Source of the DNA: Sedimenticola_A sp040506895
GTDB taxonomy: Bacteria; Pseudomonadota; Gammaproteobacteria; Chromatiales; Chromatiaceae
NCBI GenBank assembly: GCA_040506895.1
Contig: JBEVVY010000001.1
Span: 3,705,116-3,769,115, forward strand
Reading direction: 5' to 3'
DNA: 64,000 nt
The notes below the pieces were generated by a model. It had not been told where the DNA came from. It did no database searches and worked only from the letters and a program-made list of their open reading frames with translations. The position numbers and the translations under genes are program-made. Positions 25,733 through 35,927 of this stretch are shown piece after piece; position 1 is the stretch's first letter; each line of letters begins with the position of its first letter.

Positions 25733-26740
25733 CTATAGGATCGGCAACTTGTAGGGCAGTTCACCATCGTCGCGGACCAGGCGCGGCAGCAGGTATCCAG
25801 GCACCATTTTCCTTAGGCTGTGGTAGGTTTTTCTGGCCTGCTCCTGGCTGACCTCGAAATGGGCCGCCCCCTGGACCCGGTCCAGCAGGTGGAGGTAGTA
25901 GGGGATCACCCGGGCGGCGAACAGCGATTCGCTCAGCCGGGCGAGGATTTCTGGGTCGTCATTGACGCCTTTCAGCAGCACTGACTGGTTGAACAGCGTA
26001 ACGCCGCTGGCGTTCAGTGCGGAGAGCGCCTCCAGGGCCGCATCCGACAGCTCTCGCGGGTGATTGACATGCAGCACCATCACCGGCTGCAACCAGCTGT
26101 CGCCCAGTAGATCGAGCAGTTCCCCGGTGATCCGCTCGGGCAGCACCACGGGCAGGCGGCTGTGTATCCGCAGGCGACGGATATGGGGGATCTCAGCCAG
26201 GGCATCCACCAGGTCGCGCAGGGTGTCGTCGCTCAGGGACAGGGGGTCTCCACCGCTCAGGATGACCTCGCTTATGTCATTGTTCTCACGGAAATAATCC
26301 AGCGCGGGCTGCCACTGTTCCCGGTGTGCAGGGTCGTCGCCGTAGGGGTAGTGGCGGCGGAAACAGTAGCGGCAGTTGATACCGCAGGCAGCGGTGGCGA
26401 GCAGTAGCGCCCGGCCCTGGTATTTCTGCAGGACACCGGGTCCCTCCCTTCTCTTCAGCTCACCCAGCGGATCCGTTGTGAACCCGGGGGCGGCTTCCAG
26501 CTCGACTCCCCGGGGAAGCACCTGCAACAGCAGGGGATCGTTCGGGTCGCCCTTGGTGATCAGTTCCGCATACCCCCGGGGCACCTTGAGACGAAACCCC
26601 TTGGCCGATGCCAAGCTCGCCGGCAGCAGCGACTTGTCCAGTTCCAGGTAATCGAACAGCGCCTCCACGTCGTTGAATGCGCTGTTCAGGGACTGCTGCC
26701 AAACAGGAGTCTGCCATGCAGGCTCGGTTCGATGTATCAT
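25733..26740 (-). CDS. epmB: EF-P beta-lysylation protein EpmB (lysine 2,3-aminomutase family)
   Basis: A 335-residue radical SAM, PLP-dependent enzyme that converts (S)-alpha-lysine to (R)-beta-lysine for elongation factor P modification. The cluster motif is C-x3-C-x2-C in ACGINCRYCFRRHYPY (~120-135); the PLP-binding region lies near the C-terminus (VPGYLLPRLV...GELPYK). Length fits EpmB rather than the longer catabolic KamA. It is divergent from efp with only 36 bases between start codons (measured to efp ATG 26777), a very common arrangement that supports the assignment. Confidence 0.93.
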   Translation of the reverse strand: MIHRTEPAWQTPVWQQSLNSAFNDVEALFDYLELDKSLLPASLASAKGFRLKVPRGYAELITKGDPNDPLLLQVLPRGVELEAAPGFTTDPLGELKRREGPGVLQKYQGRALLLATAACGINCRYCFRRHYPYGDDPAHREQWQPALDYFRENNDISEVILSGGDPLSLSDDTLRDLVDALAEIPHIRRLRIHSRLPVVLPERITGELLDLLGDSWLQPVMVLHVNHPRELSDAALEALSALNASGVTLFNQSVLLKGVNDDPEILARLSESLFAARVIPYYLHLLDRVQGAAHFEVSQEQARKTYHSLRKMVPGYLLPRLVRDDGELPYKLPIL

Positions 26741-26776
26741 TCGCGTTTCCAGTTCGTTGTTTCTCGTGAGGAAGAG

Positions 26777-27349
26777 ATGGCAAGTTACAGTACCAACGAG
26801 TTCAAGGGCGGCCTGAAGATCATGATCGACGGTGACCCCTGCTCCATTATTGAAAACGAATTTGTGAAGCCTGGCAAAGGCCAGGCCTTCAACCGGGTGA
26901 AGATCCGCAACCTGATGACCGGTCGCGTCATCGAGCGCACCTTCAAGTCAGGCGAATCCGTGGATGCGGCCGATGTCATGGAGATGGATATGCAGTATCT
27001 CTATAACGACGGCGAGTTCTGGCATTTCATGGACAACGACACCTTCGAGCAGGTGAGCGCCGACGAAAAGGCCGTGGGTGAAGCCGCCAAGTGGCTGAAA
27101 GAGCAGGACATCTGCACCGTAACCCTGTGGAACGGCAGCCCCATCATTGTCGAGCCGCCCAACTTCGTCATCCTGACCATCACCGAAACCGACCCCGGCC
27201 TCAAGGGCGACACTTCCGGTGGCGGCGGCAAGCCGGCCACCCTGGAGACCGGCGCCGTGGTTCGCGTACCCCTGTTCGTCCAGATCGGCGAGGTGATCAA
27301 GGTCGACACCCGTTCCGGCGAATACGTCTCCCGCGCCAAGGAAGACTGA
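26777..27349 (+). CDS. efp: Elongation factor P
   Basis: A 190-residue translation factor that relieves ribosome stalling at polyproline. Start ATG 26777 follows GAGGAAGAG and gives the canonical MASYSTNEFKGGLKIM N-terminus; the upstream in-frame codons are rejected. The modified lysine is K34 in the loop KPGKGQAF, exactly the E. coli position. Domains I-III are complete, ending VDTRSGEYVSRAKE. epmB is divergent upstream and epmA follows nine bases downstream, so substrate and two modifying enzymes are together. The window's own polyproline run in the RND tail is a plausible EF-P client. Confidence 0.97.
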   Translation: MASYSTNEFKGGLKIMIDGDPCSIIENEFVKPGKGQAFNRVKIRNLMTGRVIERTFKSGESVDAADVMEMDMQYLYNDGEFWHFMDNDTFEQVSADEKAVGEAAKWLKEQDICTVTLWNGSPIIVEPPNFVILTITETDPGLKGDTSGGGGKPATLETGAVVRVPLFVQIGEVIKVDTRSGEYVSRAKED

Positions 27350-27358
27350 CCCCTGGCC

Positions 27359-28342
27359 GTGACCCCGACCGGAGACTGGCAGCCCACGGCCACCCTTGAG
27401 ATGCTCAGGGCCCGGGCCAGTCTGCTGGAACAGGTCCGGTCCTTTTTCCGGCAGGCCGGTGTGCTCGAAGTCGAGACACCGGCCTGTTCCGTTCACGGCA
27501 CCACCGATCCCGCCATCGACTCCATCACCGGTCGCTACACCGGGCCGGGTGCCCCCCAGGGCAGAACCCTCTACCTGCACACCTCCCCCGAGTTCCCCAT
27601 GAAGCGGCTGCTGGCCGCCGGTAGCGGTCCGATCTACCAGGTCTGCAAGGTGTTCCGCGATGGCGAGTCAGGCAGACTGCACAACCCCGAGTTCACCCTC
27701 CTCGAATGGTACCGGCCCGGTTTCGACCACCATCGCCTGATGGACGAGGTGGAGCGCCTGGTCCTTTCGCTGTTCGACGAGCCGCTGAGTGTCGAACGGA
27801 TGAGCTACGGCGAGGTGTTTCAGAAATACCTCTCCATCGAACCGCATCACGCCACGGCAGAGACGTTGCGCCAGGCTGCCCTCCAACATCAGGTACCGGG
27901 AGCCGACTCCCTTGTACTGCACGACAGGGATGCCTGGCTCGACCTGCTGATGAGCCACTGCATCGAACCCCAACTGGGGCAGGGCGGCCTCTGCTTTATC
28001 TACGACTACCCGGCCAGCCAGGCCTCGCTGTCACGTATAAGAAACGATGATCCGCCGGTGGCAGAGCGCTTCGAGCTCTACATGGACGGCCTGGAACTGG
28101 CAAACGGTTTCAATGAACTGCTGGATGCAACCGAACAGCGGAAGCGTTTCGAACAAGACCTGGAGAAAAGGGCAGACAACGGCAAGCCGCCAGTACCGAT
28201 GGATGAGCACCTGCTGGCTGCCCTCGAGCAGGGCCTGCCATCCTGCGCCGGCGTGGCACTGGGTATCGACCGGTTACTGATGCGGCTTACCGGCGCCAGC
28301 CATATCGAACAGGTACTGGCGTTTCCAGTCAACAGGGCCTGA
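27359..28342 (+). CDS. epmA: EF-P (R)-beta-lysine ligase EpmA
   Basis: A 327-residue paralogue of the catalytic core of class II lysyl-tRNA synthetase, lacking the anticodon-binding domain; it attaches beta-lysine to K34 of EF-P. Motif 2 is visible in YQVCKVFRDGESGRLHNPEFTLLEWYRPG and motif 3 in GVALGIDRLLMRLTGASHI near the C-terminus. GTG 27359 is the start, nine bases after the efp stop, so translation is probably coupled. The hydroxylase gene epmC is not in the window. Confidence 0.95.
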   Translation: MTPTGDWQPTATLEMLRARASLLEQVRSFFRQAGVLEVETPACSVHGTTDPAIDSITGRYTGPGAPQGRTLYLHTSPEFPMKRLLAAGSGPIYQVCKVFRDGESGRLHNPEFTLLEWYRPGFDHHRLMDEVERLVLSLFDEPLSVERMSYGEVFQKYLSIEPHHATAETLRQAALQHQVPGADSLVLHDRDAWLDLLMSHCIEPQLGQGGLCFIYDYPASQASLSRIRNDDPPVAERFELYMDGLELANGFNELLDATEQRKRFEQDLEKRADNGKPPVPMDEHLLAALEQGLPSCAGVALGIDRLLMRLTGASHIEQVLAFPVNRA

Positions 28343-28534
28343 TCCGGCCACTTCACCAACCTTCCTTCACCATGCCCGCTCGCCTCGCACTTTGAGGTGA
28401 CCGGTGCGCTATTACATTTTTAGACATTGTATCTGTAGCGCTCCCCCCCGCTGTTGCATGAGTATTTTCTGGAGTGATCCAGCAGGTGCTGCATACGCAG
28501 TAGCAACACCGGAATTGAACTTTGGAGAGGGAGC

Positions 28535-28966
28535 GTGAAGGATAACCATCCACGAATTCCAGTCATCCTGGCGTTTGTGCTGTTAACCGTCGCAGTGATC
28601 TGGGCCGCACTTTACGGCACAACCGACAACGATGCGTCGCTCTTCAGTGATGCATCGACCTCCAGGTCGTCCGATCTTTCCAACTCGGAAGAGATTGACA
28701 CCTCTGCACTCACCGCTAACCAGCAATCGCTTGTCGCTGAACTGGAAAAGCTCAATCAGCGAGCCAAAGCGCTATCAGAACTCAACCTCGATGATGAGAT
28801 CGCACAGGCCGATGCACTGATCGCAAAGATCAATCGCCTGATCGGTGACGTGGGCCTGACGGAGAGCCTTGCCGAAGAACGGCGACAACTGCTGCTTGAA
28901 AGGCAGGCAGAGTTGCAGAAGCGCCTCGACGCGTTACCGCAGAACGGAACACCGCTGACCAGATAA
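28535..28966 (+). CDS. Small membrane-anchored coiled-coil protein
   Basis: Unrecognised 143-residue protein with a GTG start preceded by a strong GGAGAGGGAG site. One membrane helix (~8-27, IPVILAFVLLTVAVIWAAL), a Ser/Asp-rich linker, then a helical coiled-coil-like segment (~65-135, QSLVAELEKLNQRAKALSEL). It ends 67 bases before the giant RHS gene in the same orientation and may be co-transcribed; a role in export or tethering of the toxin is speculation. The 192-base gap upstream carries its likely promoter but no recognisable gene. Confidence 0.55.
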   Translation: MKDNHPRIPVILAFVLLTVAVIWAALYGTTDNDASLFSDASTSRSSDLSNSEEIDTSALTANQQSLVAELEKLNQRAKALSELNLDDEIAQADALIAKINRLIGDVGLTESLAEERRQLLLERQAELQKRLDALPQNGTPLTR

Positions 28967-29033
28967 GGATGTAAGTCCGCGAAGCTTCAGGCTGAACGGA
29001 TAGTTCGGCCGCATAAGGATAGGAATTAAAGTT

Positions 29034-32000
29034 ATGTTGGTCCCATGCCCTGACCGTAAGATCAAGATCCGTAACGCCCTTGCGTCATTGTTGAGTGCTT
29101 TGCTACTCGCAACAATAGTTTCCAATGATCTTATGGCTTCCGAAGTTGCCGGCATCCTCCCCGGTGAGTTCAGCGTCACCCAGGCTGGTGCGGCCCACTA
29201 CACTATCCCGTTGGCGGTTCCGAGGGGCACTGCAGGTATGGAGCCGAGTCTCAGTCTGGATTACAACAGCCAGGGCGGTAGCGGGCTGCTCGGTGTTGGC
29301 TGGTCCCTCAACGGACTCTCGGCCATCACCCGCTGCGGACGCACCATCGTACAAGATGGTACCAGCGGGGGTATCGAGTTCACCGACAACGACCGCTACT
29401 GCCTCGACGGCCAGCGGCTGGTCGCCGTCAAAGGTGCTTATGGCCACAGCGGTACCGAGTACCGCACTGAGATCGACAGCTTTGCACGCATCGTATCCCA
29501 TGGTCGCCAGGGCAAAGGCCCCGCCTGGTTCAGTGTGCAGACCAAATCGGGTCAGACTATTCAGTACGGCAATACCGGTGATGCCCGCATCGAAGCACAG
29601 GGCAAGAGCGAAGTGTACGTCTGGGCCCAGAATAGAATCACCGATGCGGTGGGAAACAGCCTCACAGTCAGCTATCACGAGGACAATGCCAACTCCGAGT
29701 ATTACCCCAGCCGCATTGACTACAGCGGTCTTTCGGTGCGCTTCCATTATCACAACAAAGTACACAGCGTGGCAGGGTACCGCGCCGGCTCCAGGATCAA
29801 AGCCACCAAACGGCTCACCTCCATCAGCACATGGCATCGAGAGACCAAGATCGGCGATTACCGGCTGACCTACCAACAGCGTGACAAACGCACAGCGCTG
29901 CTTACCGAAATAGAGCAGTGTGACAGCGGGGGTACCTGTTTTCCGGCTACTTCAATGGCATGGGAAAACGAGAATGACCGGGGTTTTGGCGGTGAGATTG
30001 GATCGGGCGTCATCGACAGAGGATACGACAACAACCGCTGGTGGGTGGATGTCACCGGTGACGGGAGAAGCGACTTCTGCCGGCTGGTGGGCAGTCATGG
30101 CAGCTACCGTGTGAGTTGCAAAATATCCACAGGCAGCGGTTTTGGTGCAGAGGTCAGCACTGGTGTGATCGATCCAGGCTACGCACATAACCGTGGCTGG
30201 GCAGACGTCAATGGTGATGGAAGAGGGGACTTCTGCCGATTGGTTGGCGGTTCTGGTAAATATCGCGTCACTTGTAAAACCTCGGTTGGCAACAGTTTTG
30301 GTGCAGAGGTCAGTACGGGTGTGATCGGTCCAAGCGAGGATAAGAATCCTTGGTGGTGGGTTGATTTCAATGGTGACGGGCGCAGTGATTTCTGCCGCTT
30401 CGTATACGGCATTGACAACCTTACTTATCAAATGAGCTGCAAGATCTCTACAGGCACGGGGTTTGGGAGAGAGATTCGCTCTGGTTATCTGAATTCAGGT
30501 TGGGATGACAATAATCGCTGGTGGGCTGATATTGATGGTGATGGTAAGAGTGACTTCTGTCGGATGGTTTGGGTAAGTCCCGGCAAATATCAAATGGATT
30601 GCAAAGTCTCACTGGGTAACAGCTTTGGTAGAGAGATTGGCACCGGTGTCATCGATGTAGGGTATGAGAGCAACCGTTGGTGGACAGACATCAATGGCGA
30701 TGGCCTGAGTGATTTCTGCCGTCTGGTGGGTAGTCGCAACCAAGTCAGCTGCAAGGTCTCCATCGGCACAGGATTTGGCCAGGAGATTCGCACGGGCGTG
30801 ATCGATGTCGGTTATGAAGGGCATCGTTGGTGGGCGGATGCCAATGGAGATGGCCTGAGTGACTACTGCCGCCTGGTGGGTGGGGCAGGCAACTACCGGG
30901 TGCATTGCAAATCCTCCACAGGTAACGGTTTTGGTGCCGAGATAAGCACCGGTGTCATCGATCCGGGTTACGATCACAGTCGCTGGTGGGCGGACATCAA
31001 TGGGGATGGCGCTGCCGATTATGTCCGGCTGGTGGGTGGCACAGGTAAATATAGGGTAACTGCCAAGAGTACAACCCAAAAGCCCACACAGGTCAGCAGC
31101 ATAACCACCGGTCTCGGTGAGCAGACACGTATTACCTACAAGCCTTTGAACGATGGATCGGTTCACAGCATAGGAAAAGGTGCCGCTTATCCAGAGCGCG
31201 ATATCCAGGGTCCACTGCATGTCGTCTCGCAAACCAAGCGCGACAACGGTCTGGGGGGCGACATCACCACCCGATATAACTACGGCGGTGCTAAAGTGGA
31301 TATCCACGGTCGCGGCTTCCTGGGCTTTGAGTGGATGAAAGCCACCGACACCCAGAGCGGCATCACCACCACAACCACCTACCGCCAGGACTTCCCCTAC
31401 ACCGGCAAAGTCGCCGCCACCGAACAGCGCCAGGCCAACGGCAAACTGCTCGGGCGTACCACCGCCACCTGGGCCAAAAAGACCCTGCACGGTGGCAAGA
31501 GCCACTTCCCCTACATCAGCCAAAGCGTCGACGCGCAATACCAACTCGACAGTCACCACATCTCAACTACCACTACCGACAGTCAATACGACGGCTATGG
31601 CAACCCCACCCGCATCACTGTTACCACCGAAGGTGGTGGCGAACAGGTAGTCAAAGAGAGTATCAACCAATACATCAACCACACCGACCGCTGGCATCTC
31701 GGTAGACTCTCCAGAGCAAGCGTCACCCACACCACCGACCAAGGCCGCCTCACCAAGACCTCCGCCTTCGCTTACAACGCCAACGGCCTGCTCAGCCAGG
31801 AGATCGTCGAACCTGACAGCCAAGCCCTGCGCCTCGTTACCGACACCACTTACGACCGCTTCGGCAACAAAATCAAAACCACCACCTCGGGCAATGGGGT
31901 CACACCGCGCACCACCACAACCACCTACACCCCCAACGGGCGCTTCCCCACAAGCACCACCAACGCCCTGGGCCACACCGAGACCTACACCTACGATCCC

Positions 32001-35000
32001 CTTCACGGTGTGATGACCTCGCTAAGGGGTCCGAACGGTCTCACCACCCGCTGGCAATACGACCGCTTCGGACGCAAAACCCGCGAGGATCGTGCCGACG
32101 GCACCTGGAGCACCATCACCCGCGGCTTCTGCCAACACGGCGACTGCCCAGCCGACGCCCCCTGGAACGCCGCCCTGGTCACCACCACCCAGAGCGCTGG
32201 CTCAACACCTGTCACCACCTACGCCGACAGACTCGGCCGGGTCATCCGCGAACAGCGCGTCGGCTTCGACGGTACCCCCGTCTACCAGGACACCGAGTAC
32301 AATGCCCTGGGCCAGGTCGAGTGCGTCTCGCTCCCATACTTTGCTGGCGAAACCGCCTACTGGACCACCAACACCTACGACCTCCTGGGCCGGGTCATCC
32401 GCACCGACAGCCAACAGAGCAACGGCGCCACCCGCACCAGCCACATCAGCCACCGGGGCCGCACAACCGTCACCACCGACCCCCTCGGCCACCGGAAGAC
32501 CACCATCAAAAACCTCCAGGGCAAAATCGCCCGGGTCGAACAGGAAGAGCACACCTGGGTCAACTACACCTACGACCCCACAGGCAACCTCACCCGCACC
32601 GACAGCAACGGCAGCATCACCGAACTGAGCTACGACCTGCGCGGGCGCAAGAGCGCCATGAACGACCCCAACATGGGGCAGTGGCAATACCGCTACAACG
32701 TCTTTGGCGAACTCACCAGCCAGACCGATGCCAAGGGCCAGACCGTCACCATGCAATACGACCCCCTGGGCCGTATGATCAAACGCACGGAACCCGAAGG
32801 CACCACCACCTGGCAATACGACACCGCCACCAACGGCATCGGCAAACTGCACAAGGTCACCGGCCCCGACGGCTACACCAAGACCCACAGCTACGACAGC
32901 CTCGGCCGCCCCCAAGGCACCGAACAGCAAGCCGCTGGCACCACCCTGGCCCACCAGTTGGAATACGATCAGTACAGCCGCATCAACAAAGAGACCCGCC
33001 CCAACGGCTTCATCCTTACCAAGCACTACAACGCCCAGGGCTACCTCGAGGCCGTACAAACTCCCAGTAACCAAATCGACGACTACGACTGGACGCACCT
33101 CGAACAACTCCTCGAGGACAGCTTGGTGAATGCCGAAGAGGCTCTGAGAAGAGCCGGCGAATACCAGGAGAAAGCTGACTACTACACGAAATGGGCGGGA
33201 ATATATCAGCGTATCGCTGATTATTACGCGAAGAGTTCTACAAAATACCAGGCGCTTGCACAACAGGTCAGAGGCAGTGTGGAAGAATTGCTCAAGGTGG
33301 CCGATGAACTTCAGCGCCAGGCTGAGCGCTATGAGCGTCTTGCGCACTCCTACATGATCGCAATGCGGCGTTTTGTTCATCTCTCCAGCCTAGACGTGGC
33401 AGCCGATCAGTCGCGCAGCTATACCGATACCAGCGCCGATAAAAGCACTTGGAATAACTACTTCTTAGGCGGTGGCGGTACTGCCAAGTCCTTAGCCAAC
33501 GGATACGCTTGGTGCAGTAATCTGGTCACCTGCCAATTTTGGGGCCGTGTATCTCAGCGCATTGCCGAGATGTATCAGCGTCTCGCTGCCGACAAGGCGG
33601 CCAAGGCCAACCTCTACCGTACGGCAAGCGAAGATGAGCAGCTGCGCTTGGCTAACGAACTGGCCGATCAACGTTTGGAGAAATCGGCCTATTACCAACG
33701 CAAGAGTGACGATTATCGTGAACGAGTAGAGCAGAATCTCAAGAAGGCCCAAGATGCACAACAGCAAGCCGACTACTGGCAAGGAGTAGCCGAGCGGGCT
33801 TTGGATGAAAGCCTCAGTCCCCACTATCAGGCGATGCTCGCTGACCGCGACAACATAACCCTCTGGCGTGCCGTATCCCGGGATGCAGCAGGCAGACTCA
33901 CCCAACACATCAACGGCAACGGCCTGAGCACCAGAAATCACTACGATCAGGCCACCGGACAGCTCCATAGTATCATGACCGGGTTCAGTCTAAGTGGTGA
34001 TGTACGACACATCAGCTACCGGTACGATCAGGCAAACAACCTGCTCGAACGAACCGACGAGCGAACCGGCTTTCACGAGCGGTTCAGCTATGACCGCCTC
34101 GAGCGGCTCACCCACTCCAGTGTCTATGGGCGCATTGGCGCCATCGACTACCACTACGACGTCAGCCAGACCTACGACGCTGAGGGCAACATCACCCACA
34201 AATCCGACGTGGGCGACTACCAGTACGACCCCAACCGCAGCCAACATCTCACCAGCGTCGGCACCCAACACATAGGCTACCAGTACGACGCAAACGGCAA
34301 CATCACCCAAGGTGGTGGCAGACAGTTCCAGTGGGCTAGCTACAACAAACCCACCCGACTGCAAAAGGGCAACAACACCGTCAGCTTCAACTACGGCGCT
34401 GAACACAACCGCTACCGTAAAATCGCCAGAATCAACGGTGAGACCACCACCACCGACTACTTCGGCAAACTCTACGAAAAGGAGACCAGCCAACAAGCCA
34501 TCGACCATAAACACCACATCTACGCCGACGGCCAGTTGGTGGCCATCCACATCGAACACCAGCAGGGTGGGGCGGACGAGACCCGCTACCTTCACTACGA
34601 CGCCCTGGGCAGCATCGACACCATCACCGATGGCAAAGGTAAAGTGGTCGAGCGCATGAGTTACGACCCCTGGGGTAAACGCCGGGGCGGTGACTGGCGT
34701 AAAGACGATCCGCTCAATGCCACACAGTTCCATCTGGCGCTGTTCACCAACCAGGGCTTTACAGGCCATGAGCATATCGATGAGCTGGAGCTCATCCATA
34801 TGAATGGGCGGGTTTATGATCCGGAGCTTGGGCGGTTCCTCTCAGCTGATCCCACTATGCAGTTCCCATACCGAACCCAGGGCTACAACCGGTATGCGTA
34901 TGTGCAGAATAATCCGCTGAAATACACTGATCCGAGTGGGTATGGATTGTTCAGCTTTATTAAGAAGATATTCAAAGGGATAGGTAAAGTAGTAGGTAAG

Positions 35001-35927
35001 CTATATGATGCGTATAAATCATTTATGCGCAATCCGTACGTGCAGATGGTGCAAAGTATTGTGGCGGGTATTGTCTGTGGACCACCCTGTGCTGCTGCAG
35101 CGGCAGGATCGCAGACACTATTTAATGGTGGGTCATTGGGAGATGCACTAAAATCAGCTGCCATCACTTACGGTACGTCTGTGGCTTTTGCTAAAGTAGG
35201 AGTTATGAAGTCTGGTGCAATGAAGGTGATAGCACATGGTGTAGTCGGTGGTGTAAGTGCTGAAGTATCCGGTGGGAAATTCAAGCATGGTTTCCTTAGT
35301 GCAGGTTTTACACAAGCATTTGCAGGAAAGATCTCGGAGTGGCATCCAAACGATAAGGCGGCGCGTGTGATAACAGCAGCTGTTATTGGAGGAACGGCTT
35401 CTGAACTTGGGGGTGGGAAGTTTTCAAATGGCGCAGTCACTGGGGCGTTTTCGAGATTGTTCAATGATGAGATGCATCCAGATAGAGATCCACTTATGGT
35501 AGGAGATCCTGTGTCTGTGGGAAATAGCGTTGGATCTGTTGCAATGTCAGGTGGTGTTCCTATTCTAGTGTTTGATAATGGTGAATGGAAGTGGATTACA
35601 GTTAGCACAGAACTAGAGATTGTGAGAATCACTGAGAACTATGACAAGAGGTGGGATATAGTTATTCAGAAAAATATTGGTACTGGCATTGGAGCGCTCA
35701 ACCTAACAGCTGAAGCAAGATCATTTAGTGGAACTTTTTCTGAATATAGTGATAGCCATAGCGCAAGTTTGTTTTGGAATGTCGGAGGTGGACCAATTTT
35801 CGATTCATCAGGAGATATGAAGGGTATGTCGGTTGGTTTTGGCTTTGGCGGACGCACTCTCAGCAAGTTTGGAGTTCCTAAAGAGATCTTCAATAAAGGC
35901 ATTCAATATGAGTATGGTGTTGAATGA
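29034..35927 (+). CDS. SpvB/VCBS/RHS polymorphic toxin
   Basis: A 2297-residue exported giant. An N-terminal signal-like helix (~12-33) leads to a SpvB-type domain (~40-300, VPRGTAGMEPSLSLDYNSQ), then seven ~50-residue VCBS/FG-GAP-like repeats (~320-680) each with a DxxGDGxxD calcium-type loop. From ~720 to ~1345 come YD/RHS repeats that build a shell; residues ~1350-1605 interrupt them with a charged, Ala/Tyr-rich helical insert; YD repeats resume to the core end LSADP...NPLKYTDPSGYG (~1968). The last ~330 residues are a variable tail, AT-richer than the core, with GGKF-x-GAVTGAFSRLFN-type toxin-lead repeats. Tail activity not recognised. A small membrane gene overlaps the stop codon. Confidence 0.88.
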   Translation: MLVPCPDRKIKIRNALASLLSALLLATIVSNDLMASEVAGILPGEFSVTQAGAAHYTIPLAVPRGTAGMEPSLSLDYNSQGGSGLLGVGWSLNGLSAITRCGRTIVQDGTSGGIEFTDNDRYCLDGQRLVAVKGAYGHSGTEYRTEIDSFARIVSHGRQGKGPAWFSVQTKSGQTIQYGNTGDARIEAQGKSEVYVWAQNRITDAVGNSLTVSYHEDNANSEYYPSRIDYSGLSVRFHYHNKVHSVAGYRAGSRIKATKRLTSISTWHRETKIGDYRLTYQQRDKRTALLTEIEQCDSGGTCFPATSMAWENENDRGFGGEIGSGVIDRGYDNNRWWVDVTGDGRSDFCRLVGSHGSYRVSCKISTGSGFGAEVSTGVIDPGYAHNRGWADVNGDGRGDFCRLVGGSGKYRVTCKTSVGNSFGAEVSTGVIGPSEDKNPWWWVDFNGDGRSDFCRFVYGIDNLTYQMSCKISTGTGFGREIRSGYLNSGWDDNNRWWADIDGDGKSDFCRMVWVSPGKYQMDCKVSLGNSFGREIGTGVIDVGYESNRWWTDINGDGLSDFCRLVGSRNQVSCKVSIGTGFGQEIRTGVIDVGYEGHRWWADANGDGLSDYCRLVGGAGNYRVHCKSSTGNGFGAEISTGVIDPGYDHSRWWADINGDGAADYVRLVGGTGKYRVTAKSTTQKPTQVSSITTGLGEQTRITYKPLNDGSVHSIGKGAAYPERDIQGPLHVVSQTKRDNGLGGDITTRYNYGGAKVDIHGRGFLGFEWMKATDTQSGITTTTTYRQDFPYTGKVAATEQRQANGKLLGRTTATWAKKTLHGGKSHFPYISQSVDAQYQLDSHHISTTTTDSQYDGYGNPTRITVTTEGGGEQVVKESINQYINHTDRWHLGRLSRASVTHTTDQGRLTKTSAFAYNANGLLSQEIVEPDSQALRLVTDTTYDRFGNKIKTTTSGNGVTPRTTTTTYTPNGRFPTSTTNALGHTETYTYDPLHGVMTSLRGPNGLTTRWQYDRFGRKTREDRADGTWSTITRGFCQHGDCPADAPWNAALVTTTQSAGSTPVTTYADRLGRVIREQRVGFDGTPVYQDTEYNALGQVECVSLPYFAGETAYWTTNTYDLLGRVIRTDSQQSNGATRTSHISHRGRTTVTTDPLGHRKTTIKNLQGKIARVEQEEHTWVNYTYDPTGNLTRTDSNGSITELSYDLRGRKSAMNDPNMGQWQYRYNVFGELTSQTDAKGQTVTMQYDPLGRMIKRTEPEGTTTWQYDTATNGIGKLHKVTGPDGYTKTHSYDSLGRPQGTEQQAAGTTLAHQLEYDQYSRINKETRPNGFILTKHYNAQGYLEAVQTPSNQIDDYDWTHLEQLLEDSLVNAEEALRRAGEYQEKADYYTKWAGIYQRIADYYAKSSTKYQALAQQVRGSVEELLKVADELQRQAERYERLAHSYMIAMRRFVHLSSLDVAADQSRSYTDTSADKSTWNNYFLGGGGTAKSLANGYAWCSNLVTCQFWGRVSQRIAEMYQRLAADKAAKANLYRTASEDEQLRLANELADQRLEKSAYYQRKSDDYRERVEQNLKKAQDAQQQADYWQGVAERALDESLSPHYQAMLADRDNITLWRAVSRDAAGRLTQHINGNGLSTRNHYDQATGQLHSIMTGFSLSGDVRHISYRYDQANNLLERTDERTGFHERFSYDRLERLTHSSVYGRIGAIDYHYDVSQTYDAEGNITHKSDVGDYQYDPNRSQHLTSVGTQHIGYQYDANGNITQGGGRQFQWASYNKPTRLQKGNNTVSFNYGAEHNRYRKIARINGETTTTDYFGKLYEKETSQQAIDHKHHIYADGQLVAIHIEHQQGGADETRYLHYDALGSIDTITDGKGKVVERMSYDPWGKRRGGDWRKDDPLNATQFHLALFTNQGFTGHEHIDELELIHMNGRVYDPELGRFLSADPTMQFPYRTQGYNRYAYVQNNPLKYTDPSGYGLFSFIKKIFKGIGKVVGKLYDAYKSFMRNPYVQMVQSIVAGIVCGPPCAAAAAGSQTLFNGGSLGDALKSAAITYGTSVAFAKVGVMKSGAMKVIAHGVVGGVSAEVSGGKFKHGFLSAGFTQAFAGKISEWHPNDKAARVITAAVIGGTASELGGGKFSNGAVTGAFSRLFNDEMHPDRDPLMVGDPVSVGNSVGSVAMSGGVPILVFDNGEWKWITVSTELEIVRITENYDKRWDIVIQKNIGTGIGALNLTAEARSFSGTFSEYSDSHSASLFWNVGGGPIFDSSGDMKGMSVGFGFGGRTLSKFGVPKEIFNKGIQYEYGVE
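29990..31075 (+). repeat. Seven VCBS/FG-GAP-like repeats in the RHS gene
   Basis: About 150-base units encode RWWADINGDGxSDFCRLVG...YRVSCKxSTGxGFGxEIxTGVID. The calcium-loop signature occurs seven times (DVTGDG, DVNGDG, DFNGDG, DIDGDG, DINGDG, DANGDG, DINGDG). Most units have one Cys after the loop and one in the following strand; the seventh has lost both. Confidence 0.8.
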
